A DNA stretch of 64,000 nucleotides from RGIG3701 sp031553595 (GCA_031553595.1 JAVBLI010000005.1:186001-250000), one strand, 5' to 3'; counted from the stretch's first letter, positions 33,969 to 43,003 are shown. Made by a program: numbers and translations. Notes: a model not told the origin generated them from the sequence alone.

Positions 33969-36698
33969 TCACTCACCGCCCGTTTCGATCAGGAAAACGG
34001 ATGCGGTCGGCTCCAGTCGCAGCAGCATCTCCGCCCGGCCGTTGACGCGGTGGTGCTCCACCGGCGTTTTCGTGCCGTCATGCGGATTCCAGTATTCGAA
34101 ACGCCCGCCCGCCTTGCCCCGTAGTGACACGGTTGTGTCGACGGATGTCGACGTCGAGTTGCTGAAAAAATAAACGTCACGTCCCTCGATCACTCGGTGG
34201 ATATACGCGAACGAACCTTGCGAGGTGCCGAATGGCAGCGGTTTCATGCCGGAAAATACGACGTCCGCTTCACCCAGCGATTTTTGCAGCGCGGCGGTGG
34301 TGTCGTCCATCGAGCGTGTCGGATCGATGTGCACGACGAATGCGCATCCGCCGGCGGCGTTCGTGTGCGACGTACGTTCCGGCGCCGCGTGCGGGTGTAA
34401 AATCGAGTGCCCGCGCGAATCGAAAAAATCGATTTCCGAGATGCTCGTGCTTTCTTCGGAAATTTCATCGAACACGATTCGGACGCCCGCCACGGTCTCC
34501 GCCGCAAACACGAGTTCTTTCCAGCGGCCGATCGTCTCCCCGGCGATTTTGTTTTCCCACATTTCGGTTTCCGGGTTTAAAAATTCGACATGGAACTTTT
34601 GCACACGGTCGAACGGCTCGCGGATGACGATCTTCGCCAGCTCGGCAGCCACGGGTAGCGTGATTTCCAGCCACTGCCCGCCGCCGGACTGCGTGACGGC
34701 ATTCCACCGCGTCTCGGGGTTTCCGTCGAACGCACATCCGGCCGGGTGGCCGTGAGGCTCCCACTCGGAGGACGCACGCACGCGCGGCTTTTGCGTCATC
34801 GCGGCATACGATTTTTCCACCGCCTCGTCGCCGAACATCTCCCGCAGCAGGGCACGAACCTGTGCATCATCCGCTGTTCGCGTCGCCTGGACGGGCAGTC
34901 GGCCGACGGCCACCACGCGCCCGCCGCGGTCGTAAAAATCTTTAACCACCCGAAGCGTCTCCAGCCCGATCACCTGCATGGACGGCAACAGTAGCGTGTC
35001 GAAGCGCGCGGAGTTTTCCGTGTTTTTCAGCTCCAGAAACGTTGCCGGATGCGCGGCGTCGCGCGGCACGACCCGGCTGCGTTTTTGCAGCGTTTCCGGA
35101 TGCAGGTACACATAATCGCGGTGGAAATTAAAGGTGAGGAATTCACACAGCCGCTGGTAATTGTCCTCGTCGCCGGGCACGCCGCCGATGTACGGCGACA
35201 CGTGGCCGAAGAAATGATACGTCGCCTGCAGCGATTCGATCGGGTACAGCACCGCGATGTCGGCCACCGTCCGCCCGGGGTTTTGCATCAGCCGCTGAAT
35301 CCGCCCGACGTAACGGTTATAGGCCGGCAATTCAGGGCCGTAAAGGGCGTCACGCGAGGAAAGTTCCGGCTGGAAAATGATGTTTGCCGGATTCGCGTCG
35401 TACCAGACCGCGTGCGGGACGAACAGATTGACGCCCTTGACCGTCTGGTCCATCACCTCCTTGTAAAGCAGCGCGACGGGCATGTCGTTGATGCCGCCGT
35501 AGACCTCCGACATGATGAGATGGCGGTCGTAATTGATCGCGGCGGAGGTGACAAGTTTGTAGGCGACGGAGCCTCGGCCGTACTCGAAAATTTCGTCGAC
35601 GCCGGGGATGGGCTGATGCTCGAAAAACTTGATCATGTCGCCGCACATGCCCGTCGGGTTGACGCACTCCTCCTGGTCGACGTGGCCTGTCAACTGGATG
35701 TTATACGGCTCCAGCCAATCGGCGATCGATTTGACGAATGCGTCACTGAAGAGCTTCGCGCGAAAGCCGAACAGGGCGTTTCGGGCCTCCGCGGTGTCAT
35801 CGCCGATGTCCATGAACATCGCGGGATAAAACGGCACGGGATCCGTGGAATGCGTCTGCCGGAAATACTCGTTAAAGCGTGGTGTCCAGGCCCGCCCGCC
35901 GCCGGTGGAATAAAAGGTCGGCTCGTCGAAAAACGCGCTGTCGATCGTCGTGCCGAAATGCTCGCCCAGCACTTTCTGATAGCCCACGTACGTCAGCTCG
36001 ATGAAGGCGCGGACGGCGGACGGCTCGAGGTAATCGACCAGATTTTTCGTGCCGTCGGGGACGCAGACGAACGCCATGATTTTGTAAACGTCGGCATCAT
36101 CGCCCGGTCGCTGCCACACCAGTTGCCCGTCCTGGCACGCGGCAGTAATGTTTTCCCTGGCAAAGGTCCGCATGTTCATCGCCACGCAGCCCATCAGCGC
36201 CCCGGCCGGGACGTTCAGCGCGATCGCGTCCGGTGTGTCAACGGTCGTCTCGACCATCTCCAGCCGCTTGCACAGATACTGGGGATACCGCTCCCGCAGC
36301 AGACCGCCCGCGGAGCCCGAAGGATACCAGAATTCATCGTAAAGGCAGAGTTTCATGCCGAGTTCCTTGGCGCAATCGGCCGCGACCTTATACTGCTCCA
36401 GATACTCCGGACTCATGAATCGCATCTCATGCTGCGAAAAATTTGGGAGAATCCCGACGCCCGCGTAACCGCTTTCCCGGCAGGCCTGAAGGATGGAAAT
36501 CGTCTCCTCCCGATTCGGCACCTTGTTCCAGAACCACAACGGCCGCGACTTCACGGCAAGCGGCGGATCGGCGAAATCGCCCTGTATTTTCTGCCAATCA
36601 TCGGCCCGAAGCACGCCCTGACAAAAAAAAACCGCGAGACAAAACGCGATGAAATATTTTTTGATGCAATTCGTTTTGCTCATGACGATTTTTTCCAT
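33969..36698 (-). CDS. Exported GH106-like glycoside hydrolase (rhamnosidase type) with discoidin domain
   Basis: The protein of about 909 residues has a signal peptide (YFIAFCLAVFFCQGVLRA). Then comes a TIM-barrel-like catalytic region with RPLWFWN, GYAGVGILPNF, MKLCLYDEFWYPSG and DSAFFDEPTFY, as in GH106 alpha-L-rhamnosidases and relatives. A C-terminal F5/8-type discoidin domain (about 620-760) has RVRASSEWEPHGHPAGCAFDG and GQWLEITL. It is likely periplasmic or secreted and acts on plant- or host-derived glycan. The start is ambiguous between 36698 and 36683; the upstream frame is palindromic repeat DNA. Substrate is an inference from family. Confidence 0.85.
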   Translation of the reverse strand: MEKIVMSKTNCIKKYFIAFCLAVFFCQGVLRADDWQKIQGDFADPPLAVKSRPLWFWNKVPNREETISILQACRESGYAGVGILPNFSQHEMRFMSPEYLEQYKVAADCAKELGMKLCLYDEFWYPSGSAGGLLRERYPQYLCKRLEMVETTVDTPDAIALNVPAGALMGCVAMNMRTFARENITAACQDGQLVWQRPGDDADVYKIMAFVCVPDGTKNLVDYLEPSAVRAFIELTYVGYQKVLGEHFGTTIDSAFFDEPTFYSTGGGRAWTPRFNEYFRQTHSTDPVPFYPAMFMDIGDDTAEARNALFGFRAKLFSDAFVKSIADWLEPYNIQLTGHVDQEECVNPTGMCGDMIKFFEHQPIPGVDEIFEYGRGSVAYKLVTSAAINYDRHLIMSEVYGGINDMPVALLYKEVMDQTVKGVNLFVPHAVWYDANPANIIFQPELSSRDALYGPELPAYNRYVGRIQRLMQNPGRTVADIAVLYPIESLQATYHFFGHVSPYIGGVPGDEDNYQRLCEFLTFNFHRDYVYLHPETLQKRSRVVPRDAAHPATFLELKNTENSARFDTLLLPSMQVIGLETLRVVKDFYDRGGRVVAVGRLPVQATRTADDAQVRALLREMFGDEAVEKSYAAMTQKPRVRASSEWEPHGHPAGCAFDGNPETRWNAVTQSGGGQWLEITLPVAAELAKIVIREPFDRVQKFHVEFLNPETEMWENKIAGETIGRWKELVFAAETVAGVRIVFDEISEESTSISEIDFFDSRGHSILHPHAAPERTSHTNAAGGCAFVVHIDPTRSMDDTTAALQKSLGEADVVFSGMKPLPFGTSQGSFAYIHRVIEGRDVYFFSNSTSTSVDTTVSLRGKAGGRFEYWNPHDGTKTPVEHHRVNGRAEMLLRLEPTASVFLIETGGE

Positions 36699-36725
36699 TC
36701 GTGAGAACTTTTTTGTTTTTTTAGA

Positions 36726-36853
36726 CACAAAAATAACAGCCGGGAACGCAGTGGCGCACAGAGACCGGATCGAAGTGGGCAAAATCCCGGCGATTCTATC
36801 CGGTCTCTGCGCGTCACTGCGTTCCGCTGCGCTCCCGGCTGTTGTTTCTTGTG
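36726..36853. repeat. Palindromic intergenic repeat, family 1, copy 3
   Basis: Outer arms CACAAAAATAACAGCCGGGA and TCCCGGCTGTTGTTTCTTG, with inner GAGACCGGAT / ATCCGGTCTC. It lies 24 bases downstream of asnS and upstream of the GH106-like gene, both on the minus strand. Confidence 0.88.
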
Positions 36854-36876
36854 ATTCAATTAATTTGATAGATGCC

Positions 36877-38274
36877 CTAAAACTCGGCACTTCCGGGCGT
36901 GCGGGGAAAGGGGATGACGTCACGGATGTTCTGGATGGAGGTGACCAGCATGAGGATGCGCTCCAGGCCCAAGCCGAAACCGCTGTGGGGGACAGAGCCG
37001 AAACGCCGCAGGTCGAGATACCACCAGTAATCCTCCGGGTTCAGGCCCAGCGCCTGCATACGGCTTTCCAGCACGCCGAGGCGGTATTCGCGCTCGCTGC
37101 CGCCGACAATTTCGCCCACGCCGGGCACGAGCACGTCCATCGCGCGGACGGTTTCGCCGTCGTCGTTAAGCCGCATGTAAAACGCCTTGATGCCTTTCGG
37201 ATAATTGTAAACGATTACCGGGCCGCCGAAATGCGATTCGGTGAGGAAGCGCTCGTGCTCCGACTGCAAGTCGATTCCCCATTTCACGGGGTACTCGAAT
37301 TTCCGCCCGGATTCCTCGAGGATTTTGATCGCGTCGGTGTACGAGCAGCGCTGGAAGGTGCTTTCGACGATCGTCGTCAGTCGTTCGATGAGCGTTTTCT
37401 TTTCGTCGATCCGATCGTTGAAAAACGCCATGTCCTCGCCGCAGTCGCGGAGCACATCGCCAACGATCCGCTTCAGGAACGCCTCGACGAGTTGCATGTT
37501 TTCTTCCAGCTCGTAAAACGCCATTTCCGGCTCGATCATCCAGAACTCGGCGAGGTGGCGCGAAGTGTTGGAATTTTCGGCGCGGAAGGTGGGCCCGAAC
37601 GTGTAAACCTTCCCCAGCGCGCAGGCGAAGTTTTCCACGGCCAACTGTCCGCTGACCGTTAAAAATGATGGTTTTCCGAAAAAGTCCTCTGCGTAATCCA
37701 CCGCGCCGGTGTCCGTTTTCGGAATGTTGGCCGGGTCGAGCGTCGTGACCTGAAACATCTCGCCGGCCCCCTCGCAGTCGCTGGCCGTGATGATCGGCGT
37801 GTGGATATAATAGAATCCGTTCTCCTGGAAAAACTGGTGGATGGAGGCACAGATGCGGTTTCGCACGCGGGCCACGGCGCCGAAGGTGTTCGTCCGCGGA
37901 CGCAGGTGCGCGATGGTCCGCAGAAATTCCAGCGTGGTACGCTTTTTTTGCAGCGGATAGGTTTCGGGCGCGAAGCCGTACACCTCGATTTTCGTCGCGT
38001 GGACTTCCGTGGGCTGCTTTTCACCCGGCGACTCCTGCACGTTCCCCCACACCGCGACACTGCAGCCGGAGGTCAGCCGCTTCACGTCTGATTCAAAATT
38101 TTCCAGCGAATTCTGCGCCACGATCTGGATGTTCCCGAAGCAGGAACCATCGTTGAGCTCGATAAAACTAAACGTCGGATAATCCCGGCACGTACGCACC
38201 CACCCCTGCAGCAGAACCTCTTTCCCCAGCGCCTCGGCCTGGCGGACTTTTGAAACGGACATTTTCTCGGCCAT
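36877..38274 (-). CDS. asnS: Asparaginyl-tRNA synthetase
   Basis: This class II enzyme charges tRNA-Asn. The 465-residue protein has an N-terminal OB-fold anticodon domain (LLQGWVRTCRDYPTFSFIEL). Its catalytic domain has motif 2 FRAENSNTSRHLAEFWMIEP and motif 3 GFGLGLERIL near the end; the VNFACAL-type hinge also fits. Asn in the HLAEFWM region and the absence of AspRS insertion domains favour AsnRS over AspRS. I chose the ATG at 38272-38274 (MAEKMSV); the upstream frame runs through repeat DNA. No strong ribosome site is present. The cognate tRNA lies at 5504. Confidence 0.95.
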   Translation of the reverse strand: MAEKMSVSKVRQAEALGKEVLLQGWVRTCRDYPTFSFIELNDGSCFGNIQIVAQNSLENFESDVKRLTSGCSVAVWGNVQESPGEKQPTEVHATKIEVYGFAPETYPLQKKRTTLEFLRTIAHLRPRTNTFGAVARVRNRICASIHQFFQENGFYYIHTPIITASDCEGAGEMFQVTTLDPANIPKTDTGAVDYAEDFFGKPSFLTVSGQLAVENFACALGKVYTFGPTFRAENSNTSRHLAEFWMIEPEMAFYELEENMQLVEAFLKRIVGDVLRDCGEDMAFFNDRIDEKKTLIERLTTIVESTFQRCSYTDAIKILEESGRKFEYPVKWGIDLQSEHERFLTESHFGGPVIVYNYPKGIKAFYMRLNDDGETVRAMDVLVPGVGEIVGGSEREYRLGVLESRMQALGLNPEDYWWYLDLRRFGSVPHSGFGLGLERILMLVTSIQNIRDVIPFPRTPGSAEF

Positions 38275-38297
38275 GATCGTATGTATTTTAAAAAAGT

Positions 38298-38449
38298 GAA
38301 TCGGCACCTTCGTGCCTGATGAATCGCCGTGGTCACGGCTGGTAAATCGTTGCGGCGCAACGGGTGAAGAAGGCTTACGCCCCGTATCCGTGTAAAAACC
38401 AGTTTTCACCAGCTCGCAGAGCGATTCATCAGGCATAAAATGCCGATTC
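38298..38449. repeat. Palindromic intergenic repeat, family 2, copy 2
   Basis: GAATCGGCA and GTGCCTGATGAATCGC on the left pair with GCGATTCATCAGGC and TGCCGATTC on the right. The middle holds GTTGCGGCGCAAC and CAGCTCGCAGAGCG hairpins. A further CCAGCCGCGCAAGCGG unit follows at 38451. It stands upstream of asnS. Confidence 0.82.
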
Positions 38450-38515
38450 CCCAGCCGCGCAAGCGGTGATTCACACGGGAAGGTTTATTCCAAAATTTTA
38501 AGGATAATCTCCAGC

Positions 38516-38914
38516 TTAGCCTTCCGACTTCCACAGGCCGTGAAGGTTACAGTATTCGCGGAAAATGGGGCGCTGGCCGGAAGTTTCGCTTTCAGGGAAT
38601 AAAAACCGGGCCGCCGGGTCGTCGCCGGGATTCAGATATTTCCGCTGCACACGATTTCCGATTCGCATCTCGATCCACTGGATGTAATGCTCCTCCGTCA
38701 TCGGATGCGGCACTTCACCCACCGCCACCTTAATCCCGCCGTTCTCCTCGCGGTGCGGCACCGGAACATGTTTCTCCACCGCCGCGTCCGTGGTGTTCTC
38801 CACCTGTAACTGCATGTCTTCCCCGCAGCAGACCAGCGTGCCGTCCCGCCCTTCAAGCACCTCCAGGATGTTCCCGCAAAGCTCGCATTTATAAATCTGA
38901 AAACGTTCTGCCAT
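38516..38914 (-). CDS. Desulfoferrodoxin (superoxide reductase)
   Basis: The enzyme reduces superoxide to hydrogen peroxide without producing oxygen, protecting anaerobes and microaerophiles. The 132-residue protein has an N-terminal desulforedoxin-like iron site (CELCGN and LVCCGED) and the catalytic Fe(His4Cys) site: the His of EKHVPV, the His residues of GEVPHPMTEEHYIQWIE and the Cys and His of EYCNLHGLW. Both centres are complete. GAAGGGG precedes two adjacent ATGs (38917, 38914). A consensus promoter lies about 240 bases upstream, giving a long leader. Confidence 0.93.
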   Translation of the reverse strand: MAERFQIYKCELCGNILEVLEGRDGTLVCCGEDMQLQVENTTDAAVEKHVPVPHREENGGIKVAVGEVPHPMTEEHYIQWIEMRIGNRVQRKYLNPGDDPAARFLFPESETSGQRPIFREYCNLHGLWKSEG

Positions 38915-39127
38915 CATTCTTCCCCTTCAAAAAAGCTCGCGGTAAGGATACCGTCTGAATAAAAAACTGAGTATACGCTCCATGAACCGCAGTTTTACCC
39001 GGAACCGCTGCGTATTCCCGCCTGTCCGCCGATTACCCTTGAGGAAATACGGCCTCCGGACTTCCGAGGTGCGGATTTTTCAAATGGCGTGGGGTTATTC
39101 CTGCGTTTCATACCTTTTCATTAACGA

Positions 39128-39156
39128 ATTATATCCCCAAAACCGCGTTTCGTCAA
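39128..39156 (-). promoter_or_regulatory. Promoter of the superoxide reductase gene
   Basis: On the minus strand TTGACG (39151-39156), 17 bases, TATAAT (39128-39133): a near-consensus site. It predicts a leader of about 200 bases before the superoxide reductase ATG; no known riboswitch was recognised in that leader. Confidence 0.7.
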
Positions 39157-39197
39157 TTTCCCGGTGGAAAAAAGGCCTTTTTTTGTGGAAAAGCAGT

Positions 39198-40112
39198 CTA
39201 TTTTTCCATCTCCAGCATCCACCGCTGCAATTTCTCCGCCCACGCAACCATGGAAATCCCCGGAATCAGCGGCGGGTCGTCATCCATCAGCAAAATTCGC
39301 CCATCCCGCACCGCCTTCACATCCAGCGTCTGCCACGCACGGAGAATTTCCGCGTCCGACTGCTTCTGCCGCAGGGCCGTGGGGACGGATTCCACGATCA
39401 TATCCGGATTCATGATCAGCAGCCCCTCCGTGGAGATTTTCGGGAACGGCGTGTTTCCCCGGTACACATTTTCGCCGCCTGCCGCCGCCAGCAGCGCGTT
39501 ACAAAACCCGTCATTTCCCGTGATGAAAACATCTTCTGGCCTGTGCGCGGTATAATTCCGTCCAACGACGAAAAGCACGCGTTTCTGAACGGGAAACATT
39601 TTCGCCGCGTTCTGCCGAAGCGTTTCCATCCGCGATTCGAGATCCTCCACCAGCACCGCCGCCTCCGCCCGGGCGTCCAGCATTTCCCCTAGCCGCCGAA
39701 TGGAATCATACACCCCCGCGACCGTCCGCAAATCGAACGCCAGCGTTCTCAGCCCCACCCCCTCCACGCGCGCCAGCACCTCATTCTCCCCCACCGGCAC
39801 CAGAACCACCTCCGGCCGCAACTTCATCAGCAGCTCCCGGTTTACGTCATAATACCCGCCAACCAGCGTTTTTTGCTGCGCTTCTGGCGGGAATTTACAG
39901 AATTTCGTCACCCCGATAAGCCGATCCTCCCGCCCCAGCGCGTAAATCATTTCCGTAATCGCCGGGGAAAGCGACACAATCTGCGTAAAATTCTCATCCG
40001 TTTCCGGCACTTCCGCGCGTATATTTTCCCTTTCTGCCGCATTCTTTTCACCGCATCCGACAAAAAAACACAGAAAAATCAGAAAAAACGCTCGTAAAAC
40101 GCTGAAATTCAC
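39198..40112 (-). CDS. BtuF-like periplasmic substrate-binding lipoprotein
   Basis: The 304-residue protein belongs to the cobalamin/iron-chelate type of ABC-transporter binding proteins (class III). A lipoprotein signal ends in FVGC (Cys near 20), then comes the two-lobe fold with VSLSPAITEMIYALG and RLIGVTKFCKFP in the first lobe and DVFITGNDGFCNALLAAAGG and VYRGNTPFPKISTEGLL in the second. Vitamin B12 is the common ligand of such proteins, but heme or siderophore is possible. The start is a GTG at 40110-40112 with GGGAGG seven bases upstream. No BtuC or BtuD is nearby, so it is an orphan receptor here. Confidence 0.87.
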   Translation of the reverse strand: MNFSVLRAFFLIFLCFFVGCGEKNAAERENIRAEVPETDENFTQIVSLSPAITEMIYALGREDRLIGVTKFCKFPPEAQQKTLVGGYYDVNRELLMKLRPEVVLVPVGENEVLARVEGVGLRTLAFDLRTVAGVYDSIRRLGEMLDARAEAAVLVEDLESRMETLRQNAAKMFPVQKRVLFVVGRNYTAHRPEDVFITGNDGFCNALLAAAGGENVYRGNTPFPKISTEGLLIMNPDMIVESVPTALRQKQSDAEILRAWQTLDVKAVRDGRILLMDDDPPLIPGISMVAWAEKLQRWMLEMEK

Positions 40113-40149
40113 GTCCAAACCTCCCGAAAACACCAATAACTCCTTTCCC

Positions 40150-40178
40150 AGTATAAAATATGCTTGCCGCCGCCGCAA
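40150..40178 (-). promoter_or_regulatory. Promoter of the BtuF-like gene
   Basis: TTGCGG (40173-40178) and TATACT (40150-40155) on the minus strand are 17 bases apart. It stands about 38 bases before the start codon. Confidence 0.6.
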
Positions 40179-40341
40179 GGAACCCCATGTTTTCTCATTC
40201 CTTTATTTCTTTATTTTTCAGAATTCTTTCGGGGGTCTAGGTAAATTTCACAAAAAAGAGTATAATTATAATGGTGTTATTTTTTACACAGCGGTTTTTT
40301 TCATGGCCGCTACCCACCGAGTTCTATTTTAGGAGTATCCC

Positions 40342-41541
40342 ATGCATTCCCATATCCGAAACGTCCTCCGCGGCATGACAGCCGTGCTGGCCATCACCGG
40401 CACCATGATCGTTTTCGCGCAGGGCACCACGAACCCCTGGCAGGAAAACACCATCACCTGGCTCTCGAAATTCGCGCAAGCCGTGGCCGTGGAAAACGTC
40501 GATGCCGCGACGGAAGACGCCATGAAGCCCTACACCGAAGTCATTTCCGGCACCGACATTACTTTTGACATGGCGCCGGTAAAAGGCGGAAAATTCATGA
40601 TGGGCAGCACCGCCGACGAGCAGGAAACCCTTGCCGCCGACCCCGACACGGCCCCCGACAAATTCGATAACGCCGCCGAAGGCCCCCAGCACGAAGTCCA
40701 GATTTCCCCCTTCTGGATGGGCAAATGCGAGGTGACATGGGAAGAATACGAAGCCTGGTCCGTCCGGCTGGAAATCACGAAACGCCAAAACAACCCCGAT
40801 TTCAAGGAAACCGAGCGTGAAAAAATCGCCGACGCCATGATCCGCCCCACCCCGGCGTACACCGACATGACCTTCGACATGGGAAAAGCCAAACGGCCGG
40901 CCATCGCGATGTCCCTTTACGCCGCCCAAATGTACTGCAAGTGGCTGTCTGCGAAAACCGGACGTTATTACCGTCTGCCCACCGAAGCTGAATGGGAATC
41001 CGCCTGCCGCGCGGGAACCGACTCGCCGTTCAGTTTCGGCGCCGACCCGGCGAAACTTGGTGATTACGGCTGGAATTACGACAATTCCGACGACAAATAT
41101 CAACCTGTCGGCCAGAAAAAGCCCAATCCGTGGGGCCTGTACGACATGCACGGCAACGTCCGCGAGTGGTGCCTGGATCAGTATTTCGTCGACGGCTATC
41201 AAAAACAACTCGACGCCGCCGGCGGAAAAACGCTGGTGGACCCGTTCATGGCCTTCCAAAACAGCAAGCGTTACCCCGGCGTGGCCCGTGGCGGTGCCTG
41301 GTACGATGATGCCCAGAACTGCCGCAGCGCAGCCCGCTTCCCGTCCCACGAGGGCTGGAACTCCGACGACCCGCAGATGCCGAAAAGCATCTGGTTCGAG
41401 TCCTCCGAAAAATGGCTCGGGTTCCGCGTGGTGCGGCCCTTCAAAACCCCGACGGTCGAAGAGGCCGCCGCTTTCGAGCCGGATCCTGAAACCGCGCTGA
41501 ATTACGGCCGGCTCAACCCGCGTCAGAAACTGGAAGAATAA
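40342..41541 (+). CDS. Exported SUMF1/formylglycine-generating-enzyme-fold protein (copy 1)
   Basis: The 399-residue protein has a signal peptide (TAVLAITGTMIVFA) and an FGE-fold domain starting with GGKFMMGST and continuing through WMGKCEVTWEEYE, RLPTEAEWESACRAGT, DMHGNVREWCLD and WLGFRVVR. True formylglycine enzymes use two Cys near RYRCAAR; here only the NCRSAAR Cys (about 331) remains, and the first is replaced by Ala-Trp-Tyr, so catalysis on sulfatases is doubtful. TAGGAG precedes the ATG, and a TATAAT at 40261 suggests a promoter. It is paralogous to the next gene, with a terminator between the two. Confidence 0.88.
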   Translation: MHSHIRNVLRGMTAVLAITGTMIVFAQGTTNPWQENTITWLSKFAQAVAVENVDAATEDAMKPYTEVISGTDITFDMAPVKGGKFMMGSTADEQETLAADPDTAPDKFDNAAEGPQHEVQISPFWMGKCEVTWEEYEAWSVRLEITKRQNNPDFKETEREKIADAMIRPTPAYTDMTFDMGKAKRPAIAMSLYAAQMYCKWLSAKTGRYYRLPTEAEWESACRAGTDSPFSFGADPAKLGDYGWNYDNSDDKYQPVGQKKPNPWGLYDMHGNVREWCLDQYFVDGYQKQLDAAGGKTLVDPFMAFQNSKRYPGVARGGAWYDDAQNCRSAARFPSHEGWNSDDPQMPKSIWFESSEKWLGFRVVRPFKTPTVEEAAAFEPDPETALNYGRLNPRQKLEE

Positions 41542-41579
41542 TCCCGCCTTTTCGCGTCGACACCTAAATCTTTGAAATC

Positions 41580-41628
41580 AGCGGACATTTTGCTCCCCCG
41601 CCGGGCGCATTATGTCCGCTTTTTTTTG
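41580..41628 (+). terminator. Intrinsic terminator between the SUMF1 paralogues
   Basis: AGCGGACAT (41580-41588) pairs with ATGTCCGCT (41612-41620), with TGC/GCA extending the stem, and a run of eight T follows. It should end the first SUMF1 transcript. Confidence 0.82.
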
Positions 41629-41663
41629 TTTTGCACTATAAAATATTAATAAGGAAAACCGAC

Positions 41664-42845
41664 ATGCAAAAAACACTCCACAGCGTGACGGCCGCGCTGG
41701 CCATTTTCGCCGCCACGTCTGTTTTTGCCGAGGATGCCCTGAAACCCTGGCAGGAAAATGCCATCACCCTGCTTTCCCGAATTACAAAACCCCTCCCGGT
41801 GGAGAACGCCGACGCCGCGACGGAAGATGCCATGAAGCCGTACACCGAAATCATCACCGGCACGGATGCGACATTCGACATGGTGCCGATCCGAAGCGGG
41901 AAATTCATGATGGGCAGCACCGCTGAGGAGCAGAAAAAATTCGCCCCCGATCCGGGCTACACGCCGGAGTTTTTCGACACCGCCGCCGAGCGCCCGCGCC
42001 ACGAAGTGCAGGTCTCCGCGTTCTGGATGGGCAAGTGCGAGGTCACCTGGGAGGTTTACGAAGCCTCATGGCTTTCGAGGTTCTCCAAAGACAAAGAAAC
42101 CGTAAAGTCCGAACTCGATGAAATCGCCGACGCGATCAGCATGCCCAGCCGGGTGTCGTACACCGACATGACTTTCGGCATGGGTAAAATGAATCGCCCG
42201 GCGCTGGGCATGTCCCTTTATGCCGCTCAGATGTACTGCAAGTGGCTCTCAGCGAAAACCGGACGTTATTACCGCCTGCCGACCGAGGCCGAGTGGGAGT
42301 ACGCCTGCCGCGCGGGCACCGACACGGCGTTCAGTTTCGGCAACAATCCGGAAGAATTCGGCGATTATGGCTGGTGTTACACCAACGCCGACGACAAATA
42401 TCAGCCCGTGGGCCAAAAAAAATCCAATCCGTGGGGCCTTTACGACATGCACGGCAACGTCCGCGAGTGGTGTCTGGATCAGTATTTCGTCGACGGCTAC
42501 CAAAAACAACTCACCGACGCCGGCGGAAAAATGCTCACGGATCCGTTCATGCCATTCAAGAAAGCCCAACGCTACCCAGGCGTGACCCGCGGCGGCTCCT
42601 GGTACGATGATGTGCAAAACTGCCGCAGCGCCGCACGCATTCCGTCCCATGAAGGCTGGAACGCCGACGACCCGCAAGTGCCGAAAAGCATCTCCTGGGA
42701 GAGCTCCGAAAAATGGCTCGGCTTTCGTGTGCTGCGGCCATTCAAAACCCCGACCGCCGAAGAAGTCGCGCCTTTTGAGCCGGACCCGGAAGTCGCCAGC
42801 GAATACAGCCGCACCAATCCTCGCGAGGCGAAAACAGAAGAATAA
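41664..42845 (+). CDS. Exported SUMF1/formylglycine-generating-enzyme-fold protein (copy 2)
   Basis: This 393-residue protein is the tandem duplicate of the previous gene, with long identical stretches (MGSTAEEQ, WMGKCEVTWE, GRYYRLPTEAEWEYACRAG, NPWGLYDMHGNVREWCLDQ). It also keeps only the NCRSAAR cysteine and lacks the first catalytic one. A signal peptide (TAALAIFAATSVFA) precedes the domain. AAGGAAAA before the ATG at 41664 fixes the start; upstream codons belong to the terminator. It is probably a periplasmic protein of structural or binding role. A palindromic repeat follows downstream. Confidence 0.88.
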   Translation: MQKTLHSVTAALAIFAATSVFAEDALKPWQENAITLLSRITKPLPVENADAATEDAMKPYTEIITGTDATFDMVPIRSGKFMMGSTAEEQKKFAPDPGYTPEFFDTAAERPRHEVQVSAFWMGKCEVTWEVYEASWLSRFSKDKETVKSELDEIADAISMPSRVSYTDMTFGMGKMNRPALGMSLYAAQMYCKWLSAKTGRYYRLPTEAEWEYACRAGTDTAFSFGNNPEEFGDYGWCYTNADDKYQPVGQKKSNPWGLYDMHGNVREWCLDQYFVDGYQKQLTDAGGKMLTDPFMPFKKAQRYPGVTRGGSWYDDVQNCRSAARIPSHEGWNADDPQVPKSISWESSEKWLGFRVLRPFKTPTAEEVAPFEPDPEVASEYSRTNPREAKTEE

Positions 42846-42878
42846 CCCGTTAAAACAGCTGTCAAATAAATTCACTCA

Positions 42879-43003
42879 CAAAAGCAGCAGCCGGGAGCGG
42901 AGCGTTATCGCAGAGACCGGATTGAAGAGGGAAAAATTCCGGCGATTCTATCCGGTCTCTTCGCGTCACTATGTTCCGCTGCGCTCCCGGCTGCTGCTTC
43001 TTG
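42879..43003. repeat. Palindromic intergenic repeat, family 1, copy 4
   Basis: CAAAAGCAGCAGCCGGGAGC and GCTCCCGGCTGCTGCTTCTT are the outer arms, and GAGACCGGAT / ATCCGGTCTC the inner ones. It separates the convergent ends of the SUMF1 gene and hemY. Confidence 0.9.

Noticed and set aside
35049..36704. A 551-codon open frame opposite the GH106-like gene
   Set aside because: It mirrors the real gene, with no ribosome site and no recognisable domain. The minus strand has a signal peptide and a discoidin domain.
36699..36923. Extending the GH106-like gene to the upstream in-frame ATG
   Set aside because: The extension reads through repeat family 1 and into asnS; a clean signal peptide starts only at 36698 or 36683.
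38275..38436. Extending asnS upstream by 54 codons
   Set aside because: The added residues come from the family 2 palindrome, and the AsnRS family N-terminus begins at the MAEKMSV start.
38918..39120. A cobalamin riboswitch in the superoxide reductase leader
   Set aside because: The adjacent BtuF-like gene made this worth testing, but the conserved B12-box and core sequences were not found on either strand.
41564..41663. Starting the second SUMF1 gene at an earlier ATG (41631)
   Set aside because: The upstream codons fall in the T run and AT-rich region after the terminator, and AAGGAAAA fits the ATG at 41664.
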